64,000 bases of DNA from CAYSPT01 sp964432985 (GCA_964432985.1 CAYSPT010000024.1:6724-70723), one strand, 5' to 3'; counted from the stretch's first letter, positions 1-9,061 are shown. Translations and numbers: made by a program. The notes: generated by a model not told the origin, from the sequence alone.

Positions 1-515
1 GGGAGCTTGCGGCCGCCGGCTTCGGCGCCTCCGGAGGTGTTGAGCGCACCGACCGAGCGGTTGCGGTCAATGTTCAGCTGGTTGTTGATGATCCTGGGCG
101 ACCAACCCTGGAGCCGGTACCCGGTGGGTGAGTGGACGAAATATCCTTCCGAGTCTACTTCGAAGTTGCCTGCCCGGGTGAAATATTGGGAGGTTCCGTC
201 CGACACCGTGAAGAATCCAGCGCCCTGGATGGCCAGGTCCGTCTCCTTCCGTGTCAACTGAAGTGAGCCCTGGGTGAAAATGTTGTCGATAGAGGCGATG
301 GACATACCAAGGCCGACCTGCATGGGATTTTTACCACCTTTGAGTTCGGTGGGGGCCGAGGCGTTCGCCTGCGTCTGGCTCAGGATGTCCTGGAACTGCA
401 CCCGGCCCGTTTTGTACCCGGTAGTGTTGACATTAGCGATATTATTACCGATAACGTCCAGCCGTACCATGTGATTCCTCATTCCAGCCACGCTGATAAA
501 GAGGGCTCTCAGCAT
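1..515 (-). CDS. flgE: Flagellar hook protein FlgE, N-terminal part (cut by window edge)
   Basis: FlgE polymerises into the hook, the universal joint outside the outer membrane. About 171 N-terminal residues are visible; the gene runs off the window at position 1. The start region MLRALFISVAGM followed by LDVIGNNIANVNTTGYK is the conserved rod/hook N-terminal helix, and DLAIQGAGFF is the second family signature. The ATG at 515 is preceded by a strong AAAGGAGGAAG ribosome binding site at about 522-533, which fixes the start. It follows flgD in the operon after a gap of about 120 bp that holds a small GGCGG/CCGCC stem near 594-610 but no gene. I see no oddity in the visible part. Confidence 0.95.
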   Translation of the reverse strand, partial: MLRALFISVAGMRNHMVRLDVIGNNIANVNTTGYKTGRVQFQDILSQTQANASAPTELKGGKNPMQVGLGMSIASIDNIFTQGSLQLTRKETDLAIQGAGFFTVSDGTSQYFTRAGNFEVDSEGYFVHSPTGYRLQGWSPRIINNQLNIDRNRSVGALNTSGGAEAGGRKL

Positions 516-637
516 AAGGGATCTTCCTCCTTTTCCTTAACCCGTCCTACTAAACTATGGAGTTATCCAGCACACAGCCGTTCATAATTTGGCGGTCTTC
601 TGCCGCCTTTTATATGCTTATTTGTAAATCTGCTCTA

Positions 638-1117
638 TCAGTGTTCCGCTTCAGTACCGGCTGCTGATATGCTCAGCACGTCGCCGAAGCTGACATCCAT
701 CCCGTTAACAGAGAGAATCGGCTCCCCTTCTTCGAACCTGACTCCGTCAACCAGACCGGCAATATATTCAACATCCTCGACCCAGTCCCCGTTTTCGTCC
801 TCATACTCCACCGGGACACCGGCCTGGATAAACTTGCCCAGCACCGCGACCGATGACGACGCGTTCGAAGCGTTCTGCGAGGCCTGGAGCACCTCGAGGT
901 TGGTGTTGACATTGAGCATCTGCTCCAACGATGAGAACTGGGCCATCTGAGCGATGAAATCCCTGTTCTCCATGGGATTCAGTGGGTCCTGGTTCTGCAG
1001 TTCGGTGATCAGCAGGTGCAAAAATTCGTCTTTGCCCAGGTCCTGTTTTGTCGTGGCTTCGGAAAACAAATCTTTGGGTGCAGTAGACACCGCATCGCTT
1101 ATGGATATTCCTGCCAT
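638..1117 (-). CDS. flgD: Flagellar hook-capping (scaffold) protein FlgD
   Basis: FlgD forms the cap under which FlgE subunits assemble into the hook. The 159-residue product has the family core: KDEFLHLLITELQNQDPLNP, then ENRDFIAQMAQFSSLEQM, then a short beta-rich C-terminal part. It is the short type seen in Gram-positive-like operons, well below the roughly 230 residues of the enterobacterial protein. I start at the ATG at 1117 because GGGAGG lies about 8 bases upstream; an in-frame codon at 1135 would overlap the fliK stop and has no such site. It sits between fliK and flgE, as in Bacillus. Confidence 0.93.
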   Translation of the reverse strand: MAGISISDAVSTAPKDLFSEATTKQDLGKDEFLHLLITELQNQDPLNPMENRDFIAQMAQFSSLEQMLNVNTNLEVLQASQNASNASSSVAVLGKFIQAGVPVEYEDENGDWVEDVEYIAGLVDGVRFEEGEPILSVNGMDVSFGDVLSISAAGTEAEH

Positions 1118-1131
1118 GTTTCTACCTCCCG

Positions 1132-3690
1132 TCAAGCTACCAGATCGAGCCTGCCGCCGTTGAGCGCCATCTGCGCTTCTAGTGACAGGTCGACCAGAGG
1201 CTCGTTCAGAGCCCCTTCGAGCTCGTCAAGTTCATCTATGGTGATTCGTTTTTTGTTCGTGTTGCTCCGGGCAAACCTGTTCTGCTCGTTGTGCTGCCAC
1301 GACAGGCCGCCCTGTGAAACGTTTACGTCCAGCGAGTCCACGTCCACACCGGCGTCGGCAAGCGACTGGCGCAGGTGCTGAGTCGATGAATCGAGAACAT
1401 CCTTGACCACGGCGTTTTCCACGTTGATCTGGGCGACCAGGGAGCCGTTGCGCATAGTGAGGCGCACTTCCACCTGGCCCAGAAATTCGGGATTGAGCTG
1501 CATACGCACCGTGTTGACCGTACCGTTTGAGCTAAGCGCCTGGAACTTCTGGACCACCTGGTTGAATATCACGTCGCGGCCGAACTGGGCTCCTGAAGCG
1601 GTCTTCCCGGCAGTGGCGCGGGCACCGAATGCCTCGGTGACGAATCCTCCGTCGGCCCTGGCTTCCAGCCCGCCTTCACGCCCGCTGCCGGAGGTGCTGT
1701 CACCCGCGTTCACTTTGGTGGTCTCGGCGCTGAGCGCTTTTTCAAGCTCGTTACCCTGGTTGCGCTGTGCGGTTTCGACGGAGAACTCGCGCCTGGAGGC
1801 TTCGGTGGCTGTGAAACCGGTGGCCGCTTCCGAAACTTCGCTGCGGGAGGTTTCAACGTGTACGTTGACGGTGCCCAGTCGGCGTGAATCGAGATTCTGA
1901 AACCTGTCGGTTTCGCCGCTGTTTCCGTTCTCGATACCGGTCTGGGCGGTTTGTTCTCCAGCGGATTTGGCCAGTACCCTGGGGGTGGAAGTTTGCTTAT
2001 TTGCAGCTGAAGCAGTTTTCGCCGACTGCGACGCGTTCTTCGCGCTGTAAACCTTTATTTTTTCCTTCCCGCTTCCTTTGGTGCCCTCTGCTTTTTTCGA
2101 AGAAACCTTATCGCCCAGCTTGACTGTGAAACGGGAACCTGATTCCTTTTCCGGCCGGTCAATGCGCTCGGCCTTGAATTCGGTTTTCCGCTCCGTCTGC
2201 CCGCCATCCGCCTGGCCCGGTTTTCCAGCAACCATGTTTTCAGCGGTCTCGCCGGTCTTCTGCGTGACGGTTTCTTTAGTTGTGTCAACGTTCTTGCCGA
2301 CGGTCTCGACAGTGGTTTGCGCTTCGTGCCCGGCGGTGTTCCCGGTCTGGTTACCGACAGCTGTATTTTCCTTTTCCGCCGGTTGTATTTTTTCCTGGAG
2401 CTTGACCGCGTTTACTTCAGGTTCCGTACCCGCTGTTTCACCTTTTGTACCGGCCTCCTGCGGCTTGACGGCGGCGGTGGGGGTCTTCTTTATTTCAGGG
2501 GCCTTGCCGGTGGACCGTCCCTGTTTGATAAGCGCACTTCGGACTTTTGTAATAAAAGAATTGAGCTGTTTTCCGGACTTTTTATGCGGGGTTGCAGCCG
2601 CTTTTTCAGAAGCGTTTACTGCTGAGCTTTCCACACCGGACCGGGCGTGCTTTACATTGGTTTCGGCAACCTGCCTGTCGAGGCTCCGCTGGAGCCTGTC
2701 GAGCATCCGCTGGAGCCTGTCGATCTCTCCGGTCAGTTCCCGGTTTTCAGTCTCGATACTTTCCAGCTCCTGAGGGCCGGACTTGTCCGCAACTTCTTCT
2801 TTCAAGGAGACTTTCAAAGCTGCTTTCTTCTCACCGATCAGCTTCTGAATCTGCTCGGCAAGCAGAGCGGCCAGATCCTGCAGAAGCGTCTCCGCCTCCT
2901 CGTTGCCACCGGCCATTTCCTTCAGCTTTTCCATGCCCAGGTTAGCTAATGCGGTAAGAAGCGTCTCAAGATCTTTGCGGGAGATACCGAGTTTTTCGGC
3001 CATCTCCTTGCGGTCGGCCTCCGTGATGCCAGGAGTTGATTTCCGTTCCGGGCGGCGGGTCCGGTGTACCGGGGCTGCTTTGTCTTCCACGGCACCGGAA
3101 GTATTTTTCGTGGTGTTATCGGCGGCGGATGTTTTTTCTTTATCTTCCCGGCCGGCAACCTCGTTGCCACATTCGCTCCGGGAACAACCTTCGCTCCGGG
3201 AGCTGGGAGAGGACTGAACATCTTGTACTTCATTTGCCTCTATAGTATTTTCTGCACTTACTTCTTCGCGACTGTCAGGAGAGATTTCGTATTCACCGCC
3301 GGCATGAGAATTCTCCTCAGATACGGTTGACTCCATCGAATGAACGTCCTCGCTGCCGAAGCTGTGATTTGTTTCCACGCTCTCGCTCGCCTCGAAAGCT
3401 GTATCGCTGCGTGCGCTGTCATCGAAGGAAGCCCCGCTGACTTCATCCTGGCTGAACGGTGCTTCAAGAAGGACGGCTTGTTCGGGGGAGGAAGGTATTT
3501 CGTGCGCGTCAGAAGAAGCGTTTTTTGTAGATGACATGGTGGACATAAGAATGTCGGCAAAAAGGCCCTCATCCGTCAGGCCGGTGAGTCCGCCGGAAGA
3601 ACCCGTACCGTTGTTGCCGGTATTCTTGATACCGTTCAACCCGGATGTCAGGGCTGCGAACAAGGCGTCGGCGCTGAGTATTTTGTCCAC
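1132..3690 (-). CDS. fliK: Flagellar hook-length control protein FliK, unusually long
   Basis: FliK measures hook length and switches the export substrate specificity. Only the C-terminal Flg_hook domain (about residues 725-810) is conserved: it contains LNPEFLGQVEVRL and, after a Val/Asn-rich strand, HLRQSLADAGVDVDSLDV. The remaining 700 residues are low-complexity, rich in Ser, Glu, Lys and Thr, with a heptad-like DRLQR repeat near residues 315-335 and an 18-bp duplication at 3172-3207 (SRSEGC/SRSECG). At 852 residues it is about twice the usual length, which in the ruler model would suggest a long hook, though that is inference. The start is uncertain: the in-frame GTG at 3690 directly abuts GGAGG with no spacer, so initiation may lie slightly downstream. 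Two sigma-28-like boxes precede it. Confidence 0.88.
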   Translation of the reverse strand: MDKILSADALFAALTSGLNGIKNTGNNGTGSSGGLTGLTDEGLFADILMSTMSSTKNASSDAHEIPSSPEQAVLLEAPFSQDEVSGASFDDSARSDTAFEASESVETNHSFGSEDVHSMESTVSEENSHAGGEYEISPDSREEVSAENTIEANEVQDVQSSPSSRSEGCSRSECGNEVAGREDKEKTSAADNTTKNTSGAVEDKAAPVHRTRRPERKSTPGITEADRKEMAEKLGISRKDLETLLTALANLGMEKLKEMAGGNEEAETLLQDLAALLAEQIQKLIGEKKAALKVSLKEEVADKSGPQELESIETENRELTGEIDRLQRMLDRLQRSLDRQVAETNVKHARSGVESSAVNASEKAAATPHKKSGKQLNSFITKVRSALIKQGRSTGKAPEIKKTPTAAVKPQEAGTKGETAGTEPEVNAVKLQEKIQPAEKENTAVGNQTGNTAGHEAQTTVETVGKNVDTTKETVTQKTGETAENMVAGKPGQADGGQTERKTEFKAERIDRPEKESGSRFTVKLGDKVSSKKAEGTKGSGKEKIKVYSAKNASQSAKTASAANKQTSTPRVLAKSAGEQTAQTGIENGNSGETDRFQNLDSRRLGTVNVHVETSRSEVSEAATGFTATEASRREFSVETAQRNQGNELEKALSAETTKVNAGDSTSGSGREGGLEARADGGFVTEAFGARATAGKTASGAQFGRDVIFNQVVQKFQALSSNGTVNTVRMQLNPEFLGQVEVRLTMRNGSLVAQINVENAVVKDVLDSSTQHLRQSLADAGVDVDSLDVNVSQGGLSWQHNEQNRFARSNTNKKRITIDELDELEGALNEPLVDLSLEAQMALNGGRLDLVA

Positions 3691-3746
3691 CCTCCTTCGA
3701 TTTGAAAATTCGTTTCACCCCAAGGTGGAAACTTCTTTCACCTTAA

Positions 3747-3774
3747 GTATCGGCAAATCAGCTCAAAAAGCTTA
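3747..3774 (-). promoter_or_regulatory. FliA/sigma-D-like promoter upstream of fliK (proximal)
   Basis: Read on the minus strand the site is TAAG, 16 bases, GCCGATAC. The flagellar sigma-28/sigma-D consensus is TAAA, about 15 bases, GCCGATAA or GCCGATAT. It lies roughly 55 bases upstream of the fliK start. The -10 element is very close to consensus; the -35 has one mismatch. Confidence 0.6.
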
Positions 3775-3824
3775 GCTCTTTTTTCAAGTTTGCCGACCTG
3801 CCGAAGTGCGCAGGTTTAAAGGAC

Positions 3825-3852
3825 TTTTCGGCGAGAACTTAAAGTTCCTTTA
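3825..3852 (-). promoter_or_regulatory. FliA/sigma-D-like promoter upstream of fliK (distal)
   Basis: Minus-strand TAAA, 16 bases, GCCGAAAA. It has the same spacing as the proximal box 78 bases downstream and the box before hslU, which supports a real sigma-28 family site; the -10 has one or two mismatches. Confidence 0.5.
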
Positions 3853-3893
3853 GAAGTTTTGTCAGAAGAGGAGTAATCCCGAGATAGTTTGTT

Positions 3894-3958
3894 ACTTCCT
3901 ACTGGCCTTAAGAACATGATTCAGTAACAGTGTCATACAATCCCATCCTCAAGCAGGA
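3894..3958 (+). repeat. Dispersed intergenic repeat, copy 1
   Basis: The stretch contains ACTTCCTACTGG, then GATTCAGTAACAGTGTCA, then an AATCCC..CCTC tail. Related copies with the same word order occur at 30880-30926 and 36178-36234, all in the same orientation and all outside genes. Confidence 0.65.
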
Positions 3959-4039
3959 AGTGTGGAAAGTAAGGGTAGATTTTGGATTATTGAGCGATTA
4001 GCGGTCGCTCTGCGAAAGTTTTGAAAGGATAAAAAAAAG

Positions 4040-4729
4040 TTAAGGCGTGGCCTGCTGCAGAGCGCGGTCCATGATGGTTTTGTTGAAGGTGCGGTTCTCC
4101 TCGTCGCTCATGAGCTTGGTCAGGGTGGCTCCCTTTTTATCGTCCATGGCGGCCATGACCTCCGAGCGCTTCCTGGTGCGCATACGACGCAGAATCTTGA
4201 CCACCAGTGGTTCGGGGAGCTCCTCCATGATGGTGGCCGCTTTGGCGGGTTCCAGCTTCTCGTAGAGCATGGACAGCTCTTTGAGCTTCTCCTCGCCGTC
4301 ATCGTACTCGGCCACCCGTTTCTCGAACTTCTTTATTCTGATGTCGAGTTTTTCCCGGTCTTTTATGAGCTCCACGGAGATTCCGACGAGAACCGAATCG
4401 GTTGCGTCGAGCTCCTGTTCGCGACTGTCCAGCTGCCCCTCCCGTTCAGTCAGCTTCTCTTCCCACACCTTGATCTTCTGGCTGTACTCCCTGGTGAGCT
4501 CCCGGACCTGCTCGTCAGGACTCAGGCGGTAATACCGTGACTTCTCATTGTACTTCTTGATAAGTTGCTGCTCATCCAGCCACTTCACGGCTGTCGGTGG
4601 AAGAAAGAATTTCAGGTTGATAATTCCCATATAATCAAAAGAAATTACCATTATTAATATAAGAAGGAACATAAAAAACAGCAGTCCCATGATCTTTAGG
4701 TTAAACAAACCCCGCACCGAGTTATTCAC
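4040..4729 (-). CDS. MotE/YlxF-like membrane protein with MgtE-N-like domain
   Basis: This 229-residue protein occupies the ylxF position of the Bacillus operon, between fliJ and fliK. It has one transmembrane segment (about residues 14-32), a long charged coiled coil (about 75-150) and a C-terminal helical domain with LEPAKAATIMEELPE and VVKILRRM, typical of the MgtE-N/FliG-like fold of MotE and spirochaete FlbB. Known relatives help place motor or stator-associated proteins; the exact role here is inferred. The start is the GTG at 4729, which overlaps the fliJ stop as GTGA and has an AGGGGAG site about 8 bases upstream, so translation is probably coupled to fliJ. A longer in-frame reading to 4813 lies within fliJ and is unlikely. 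Confidence 0.8.
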   Translation of the reverse strand: MNNSVRGLFNLKIMGLLFFMFLLILIMVISFDYMGIINLKFFLPPTAVKWLDEQQLIKKYNEKSRYYRLSPDEQVRELTREYSQKIKVWEEKLTEREGQLDSREQELDATDSVLVGISVELIKDREKLDIRIKKFEKRVAEYDDGEEKLKELSMLYEKLEPAKAATIMEELPEPLVVKILRRMRTRKRSEVMAAMDDKKGATLTKLMSDEENRTFNKTIMDRALQQATP

Positions 4730-5181
4730 TTGTCTTCTCTCCCCTTGAAAAATCTTTTGGTGGCCATCTCGTCCATTGTTTTCTGAAGCTCCCGTTCGGT
4801 TTGCAGGCGCCATTTCTCGAAATCACGTTCTTCGAGTTTTTCCATTATCTTGCGGTCTTTCATAGCGTCAACCACCACTGACTGCTGCTCTTCCACCTTT
4901 TTCATGGCGGCCTGAACCATCTTTCTCTGCTCTGCAATCATCTGCTTGATCCGCTCGAAGTACATGGTGTACGACATCAGCATCTGCGGATCAATCCGCT
5001 CCTGGCGGGTCCACTCGTCCATGGCATCCATGCAGCTGTACAACTGCTGCTCGAGCCCGTTGAGCGCTTCCTCCTCCTTGCGCAGTTCGGCCATGCGGGC
5101 GGACAAAATACCTTTTTCGTGGTCCTCCTTGGTTCTTCTCGTTCTCAGGATGGTGTCAAACCTGAATCTGAACCGCGGCAT
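4726..5181 (-). CDS. fliJ: Flagellar export chaperone/stalk protein FliJ
   Basis: FliJ is the small coiled-coil protein that sits in the centre of the FliI ATPase ring and couples it to the export gate. The 151-residue product begins MPRFRFRFDTILRTRRTKED, the typical FliJ opening (FxF...ILxxR), and is almost entirely alpha-helical with heptads rich in Glu, Lys and Gln. Its length matches the family (about 145-150). Its position directly after fliI and in front of the ylxF-like gene, with a 4-base stop/start overlap, supports the call, since FliJ sequences are poorly conserved. Confidence 0.88.
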   Translation of the reverse strand: MPRFRFRFDTILRTRRTKEDHEKGILSARMAELRKEEEALNGLEQQLYSCMDAMDEWTRQERIDPQMLMSYTMYFERIKQMIAEQRKMVQAAMKKVEEQQSVVVDAMKDRKIMEKLEERDFEKWRLQTERELQKTMDEMATKRFFKGREDK

Positions 5182-5246
5182 GGCTTCTTATCCCGTTTCA
5201 TCATCCTCGAACGACCCGTCCATGGTCTCGAGCATTATATGACTTA

Positions 5247-6572
5247 TTATTCCGTTCTCTCCTCCTCGAACAAACCGTCCATGGCCTCGAGCATCATTTC
5301 GTAGGTTACCTTTTCGAAAATCCCCTGCTGGAGAAACTTGTTCACTTTTTGTATGTGATCGATCGCGTAATCGATGTCCGGATTGCTGCCCCGGGCATAT
5401 GCCCCGATATTGATGAGGTCTTCCGCCGTCCGGAAGGTGGCCAGCACCGTCCTTATATTACGGGCTATGTCTTCATGTCGTTGAGAAACGACGTCCACCA
5501 TGACCCTGCTGACGCTTTCCAGGATATCGATGGCCGGGTAGTGGTTGCGGGCCGCAATCTCACGGGTCAAAACGATGTGGCCGTCCAGCGTCCCCCGCAC
5601 AGTATCGGCAATGGGCTCTTCCATGTCGGAAGCCTCCACCAGGACCGTGTATAACCCGGTAATACTTCCTTTTTCAGCGGTCCCTGCACGCTCAAGCAGC
5701 TTTGGCAGCAACGAAAACACCGACGGCGTAAAACCACGGGTGGCGGGAGGTTCCCCGGCGGCCAGGCCGATTTCGCGTTGAGCGCGGGCAAACCGGGTGA
5801 CCGAGTCCATCATGAGCATAACGTCGTAACCCTTGTCGCGGAAAAATTCCGCGATGGAGGTGGCTACCAGAGCTCCCTTGAGCCTGATCAGCGCCGGCTT
5901 GTCACCGGTGGCCACCACCACCACCGAACGTTTCAACCCTTCTTCTCCCAGATCCCGTTCCATGAACTCCCGCACTTCGCGTCCGCGCTCACCGCACAGA
6001 CCGATTACGTTGACTTCAGCCGATGTGTTTCGGGCTATCATACCGAGAAGGGTGCTTTTACCGACACCGCTTCCGGAAAAGATCCCCACCCGCTGCCCTT
6101 TTCCAAGGGTAAGCACACCGTCCAGGGCCCGGATACCAACGGGAAGAGGTTCCGAAATACGCGGGCGGCCCAGAGGGCTGGGAGGTTCATTATCGGTGGA
6201 ATAAAAGGCTTCCGGGTCGGGAATAGGGCCTTTTCCGTCCATGGGACGGCCGAGGCCGTCCAGAATTCTGCCCAGAAGTCGTTCGTCAACCGGTATGAGC
6301 AGGGGCCCCCCGGAGGCAACCACTTCGTTGCCCGGAGCGATAGCCCCCATTTCACCCAGCGGCATGAGCAGCACCTTGTCGTCGCGGAAGCCCACCACCT
6401 CGGCTTCCACCGGCTTGCGTTTGCCTCGGTGATAAATCCGGCATATCTCACCCACCGAGACAGCCGGTCCCAGTGACTCGATCATCAGTCCGACCACCTT
6501 GGTGACCCGGCCGTGGTTCTTTACGGTCTCTATGGAGTCGACCTTGTCGATCAGGTGTGACAGCCTGCCCAT
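5247..6572 (-). CDS. fliI: Flagellar type III export ATPase FliI
   Basis: FliI is the F1-beta-like hexameric ATPase that energises export of rod, hook and filament subunits. The 441-residue protein has the Walker A loop GSGVGKST (about 167-174), Walker B VMLMMDSVTR, the catalytic GERGREVREF region, and the FliI/YscN-specific RGFTPSVFSLLPKLLERAG segment. I chose the ATG at 6572 because AGGAAGG lies just upstream; an in-frame GTG at 6590 lacks a site. It is separated from fliH by about 310 bp of 18-bp tandem repeats and an assembly gap, so the operon spacing is abnormal at this junction. Confidence 0.96.
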   Translation of the reverse strand: MGRLSHLIDKVDSIETVKNHGRVTKVVGLMIESLGPAVSVGEICRIYHRGKRKPVEAEVVGFRDDKVLLMPLGEMGAIAPGNEVVASGGPLLIPVDERLLGRILDGLGRPMDGKGPIPDPEAFYSTDNEPPSPLGRPRISEPLPVGIRALDGVLTLGKGQRVGIFSGSGVGKSTLLGMIARNTSAEVNVIGLCGERGREVREFMERDLGEEGLKRSVVVVATGDKPALIRLKGALVATSIAEFFRDKGYDVMLMMDSVTRFARAQREIGLAAGEPPATRGFTPSVFSLLPKLLERAGTAEKGSITGLYTVLVEASDMEEPIADTVRGTLDGHIVLTREIAARNHYPAIDILESVSRVMVDVVSQRHEDIARNIRTVLATFRTAEDLINIGAYARGSNPDIDYAIDHIQKVNKFLQQGIFEKVTYEMMLEAMDGLFEEERTE

Positions 6573-6622
6573 TGCTCGATCCTTCCTCACATGCCGCCTA
6601 CAGCGGTTCAGCTGCCAAATCG

Positions 6623-6885
6623 CTCAAGCTGCCCACAGCGCTCAAGCTGCCCACAGCGCTCAAGCTGCCCACAGCNNNNNNNNNNNNNNNNNNNNNNNNN
6701 NNNNNNNNNNNNNNNNNNNNNNNNNNNNNNNNNNNNNNNNNNNNNNNNNNNNNNNNNNNNNNNNNNNNNNNNNNNCGCTCAAGCTGCCCACAGCGCTCAA
6801 GCTGCCCACAGCGCTCAAGCTGCCCACAGCTCTCAAGCTGCCCACAGCTCTCAAGCTGCCTCCGGCTCTCAAGCTGCCTCCGGCT
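6623..6885. repeat. 18-bp minisatellite between fliH and fliI
   Basis: The unit is CTCAAGCTGCCCACAGCG with phase at 6623, 6641, 6659, then the N run, then 6778, 6796, 6814, 6832, 6850 and 6868. The last units drift to ...CACAGCT and then CCTCCGGCT, and the array ends inside the fliH stop codon (6884-6886). Copy number across the gap is unknown. Confidence 0.95.
6676..6775. other. Assembly gap of 100 N within the minisatellite
   Basis: Exactly 100 undetermined bases, flanked on both sides by the same 18-bp repeat; the true length is unknown and the gap was almost certainly caused by the repeat. Confidence 0.98.
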
Positions 6886-8002
6886 AGCCGGGAGATAGTT
6901 TTGGCGGTGATGGTCTGGCCGGTCCAGGCCCGGCGGAAGGCTGCCGCGGGCGGGAAGGCCTGGCGGCCGGTTTCGCCCGTTGCGCCGGCTCTCCGGTCCG
7001 GACAGGTTTCCTCCTTGCCTGCGCAGGTTTGGCAGCCGCAGGAGAAGCCTTTTTCGGCGCTACCGCGCCTTGGCGAGCCTCCTCGCCCTTATCAGTACTA
7101 TTCAACTGTTTGAGCTGTTCTTCTCCCGCCGCCCGCTTGAGATCTCCAGCCGTCTTATTGTCCGCCGCCGCCGTCACATCGTACGCCTCGGCTGAATCCC
7201 CTTCAGTTTCAGGTGATGCTTCCTCTTCCAGGGCGCGTTTTATCTCGTCAAATTGAGATTCGACAGTCGCGTCTATGTTACCCAGTTCGGCTTCTATCAT
7301 GCAGCCGCCTTTTCCCACGAAGGAGTCGGCCACTATGCTGATTTCGTCCACTCCCTTGATACAGGACAGAATTTCGTCCCGGTGGGATTCGATCAGGGTG
7401 TAGTCGTCTTCATTCACCAGCACCTTCACGGTCTTCTGAGCCGTGACTTTGCTTAGCGCTGCCCTGACATTACGCTGCACGATATCGGGATTAACGGATA
7501 GCTCCTGGTGAATGATCTTCCTGGCTATTGCGAAAGCGAGATCCAGTATTTCCTTCTCGGACGATTTGAGCAGCTGTTCGCGTTCCTTCTGGATACCGTT
7601 GAGAACTCCGGTGATGTTCTCAACCACGCCGTTAAACTTCTCAAGCCCCTGGCTTTCGCCTCGTTTAAGCCCTTCGGCAAACCCGTCAACCCGGCTTTGT
7701 TCTCCCAGGCGTTCGGCTTCTTCACGGGCACTTTTCAGTATCTGGGACGCTTCGGACCTGGCTGTTGAGGCGGCCTGTTCTGCCTCTTTTTTTGCGTTAT
7801 TAATAATGGTTGTGGCTTGTGTGGAGAGCTCGGCGAGCTTTGTCTCGGTTTTTTTGGCCGCTTGTTTCAGACCGGCCACTTTCTGCTCGTACTTTATTTC
7901 TTCCGGGGTCTTTTGAACACCGGGCGCACTGCCGGCGCCATGCTTTACCAGTTTTTTGTCTTTATCTTTGTGGACCAGTGTTGATTTGATTATGCCGTAC
8001 AC
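6884..8002 (-). CDS. fliH: Flagellar export regulator FliH with Pro/Ala-rich tail
   Basis: FliH is the peripheral-stalk-like regulator that binds FliI and carries it to the export gate. The product (372 residues from the chosen start) has a coiled-coil N-terminal half (KKTETKLAEL, NNAKKEAEQAAS, AREEAERLGEQ) and the FliH core GRK-type region EILDLAFAIARKIIHQEL followed by VKVLVNEDDYTLIE and FVGKGGCMIEAELGNIDA. A further 110 residues rich in Pro, Ala, Arg and Lys follow, absent from usual FliH (about 230-260 residues). I start at the GTG at 8002 (VYGIIKSTLV) because GAGGAGG lies 10 bases upstream; a longer in-frame ATG at 8035 contains that site within its own codons. The stop codon lies in the 18-bp repeat, so the tail may be a product of repeat-driven extension. 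Confidence 0.9.
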   Translation of the reverse strand: MYGIIKSTLVHKDKDKKLVKHGAGSAPGVQKTPEEIKYEQKVAGLKQAAKKTETKLAELSTQATTIINNAKKEAEQAASTARSEASQILKSAREEAERLGEQSRVDGFAEGLKRGESQGLEKFNGVVENITGVLNGIQKEREQLLKSSEKEILDLAFAIARKIIHQELSVNPDIVQRNVRAALSKVTAQKTVKVLVNEDDYTLIESHRDEILSCIKGVDEISIVADSFVGKGGCMIEAELGNIDATVESQFDEIKRALEEEASPETEGDSAEAYDVTAAADNKTAGDLKRAAGEEQLKQLNSTDKGEEARQGAVAPKKASPAAAKPAQARRKPVRTGEPAQRAKPAARPSRPRQPSAGPGPARPSPPKLSPG

Positions 8003-8044
8003 CGGAAAAACGCCTCCTCGAAATGCCCAGGCCACCGGGGCAGC

Positions 8045-9061
8045 TTAGCGTACGAACTCCTCTTCGCCGCCACGGGAAAGAAATACCTCGCCCCGCTCTT
8101 CAAGGTCTCGTATGATATTAACAATACTCTGCTGCGATTCGTCAACATCCTTGACCCGGACAGGCCCCATATACTCCATTTCTTCCCTGAGCATGGTGGC
8201 CGCACGCTTGGACATATTCTTGAAGAACTTCTCCCTGAGTACCTCGGTAGTCCCTTTTAGCGCCACACTCAACGCTTTATTATCGACTTCTTTCAAAACG
8301 CGCTGCATACTCCGGTCATCGAGGGCGCCGATGTCTTCGAATACGAACATCTTGCGCTTGATTTCTTCTGCGAGTTCCGGATTCTGGATTTCCAGGTTTT
8401 CCATGATGGATTTTTCAGTACCACGGTCGACCAGGTTGAGGATGGCCACGATGGAATCGACACCGCCCACGGCCGTATAATCTTCGCTGGCCACCATGGA
8501 CAGCTTCTTTTCCAGCACCCGCTCGACTTCGCGGATGACCTCGGGAGACGTCCTGTCCATCAACGCCAGGCGTTTGGCTACTTCGGCCTGGATCGATTCC
8601 GGAAGATTTCCTAAAATTGACGAGGCCTGGCCCGGCTGCAGGTGGGCCATGATCAAAGCAATCGTCTGGGGATGCTCGGTCTGGATAAAATTGAGCAGCT
8701 GCACCGGATCCGTGTTGCGGACCATGTCAAACGGCCTGACTTTAAAGGCGGCCGTGAGTTTGCTCAAGATGTTCATGGCTTTTTCACGTCCCAGGGCCCG
8801 CTCCAGTACCTCGTTGGCGTACTGTATGCCCCCGGTGGCCACGAACTCCCGCGCTTTGAGCATCTCATGAAACTCCGACACCACCCCGTCACGCATCTCC
8901 GGGGTGACGTTCTTGAGGCGGGCGATTTCCAGGGTGATCGCTTCGATCTCTTCCTCGGTCATGTGCTTAAAGACCTCGGCAGAGACCTCGGGCCCCAGAA
9001 ATACCATGAGGACCGCCGCTTTCTGGCGGTTGGACATCGAAAACTTCTTATCTGCTGGCAT
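8045..9061 (-). CDS. fliG: Flagellar motor switch protein FliG
   Basis: FliG forms the rotor ring on FliF and transmits torque from the stator. The 338-residue protein matches the family in length and has all three domains: N-terminal FliF-binding (SNRQKAAVLMVFLG), middle (EHPQTIALIMAHLQP, the EHPQ motif) and C-terminal torque domain with MFVFEDI and the charged helix LKGTTEVLREKFFKNMSKRA. The ATG at 9061 gives the expected N terminus. It lies between fliF (across an assembly gap of unknown length) and fliH, 42 bp before the fliH start. No missing motif is seen. Confidence 0.97.
   Translation of the reverse strand: MPADKKFSMSNRQKAAVLMVFLGPEVSAEVFKHMTEEEIEAITLEIARLKNVTPEMRDGVVSEFHEMLKAREFVATGGIQYANEVLERALGREKAMNILSKLTAAFKVRPFDMVRNTDPVQLLNFIQTEHPQTIALIMAHLQPGQASSILGNLPESIQAEVAKRLALMDRTSPEVIREVERVLEKKLSMVASEDYTAVGGVDSIVAILNLVDRGTEKSIMENLEIQNPELAEEIKRKMFVFEDIGALDDRSMQRVLKEVDNKALSVALKGTTEVLREKFFKNMSKRAATMLREEMEYMGPVRVKDVDESQQSIVNIIRDLEERGEVFLSRGGEEEFVR

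Larger units (their letters stand above)
3691..4039. other. Non-coding gap inside the flagellar operon
   Basis: About 350 bp between the MotE-like gene and fliK contain no supported gene. They hold two sigma-28-like promoter boxes (3747-3774 and 3825-3852, minus strand), a small CCTGC/GCAGG stem near 3797-3814, and one copy of a dispersed intergenic repeat (about 3894-3958). Such a gap is unusual in an operon whose other junctions are mostly shorter than 120 bp. Confidence 0.7.
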
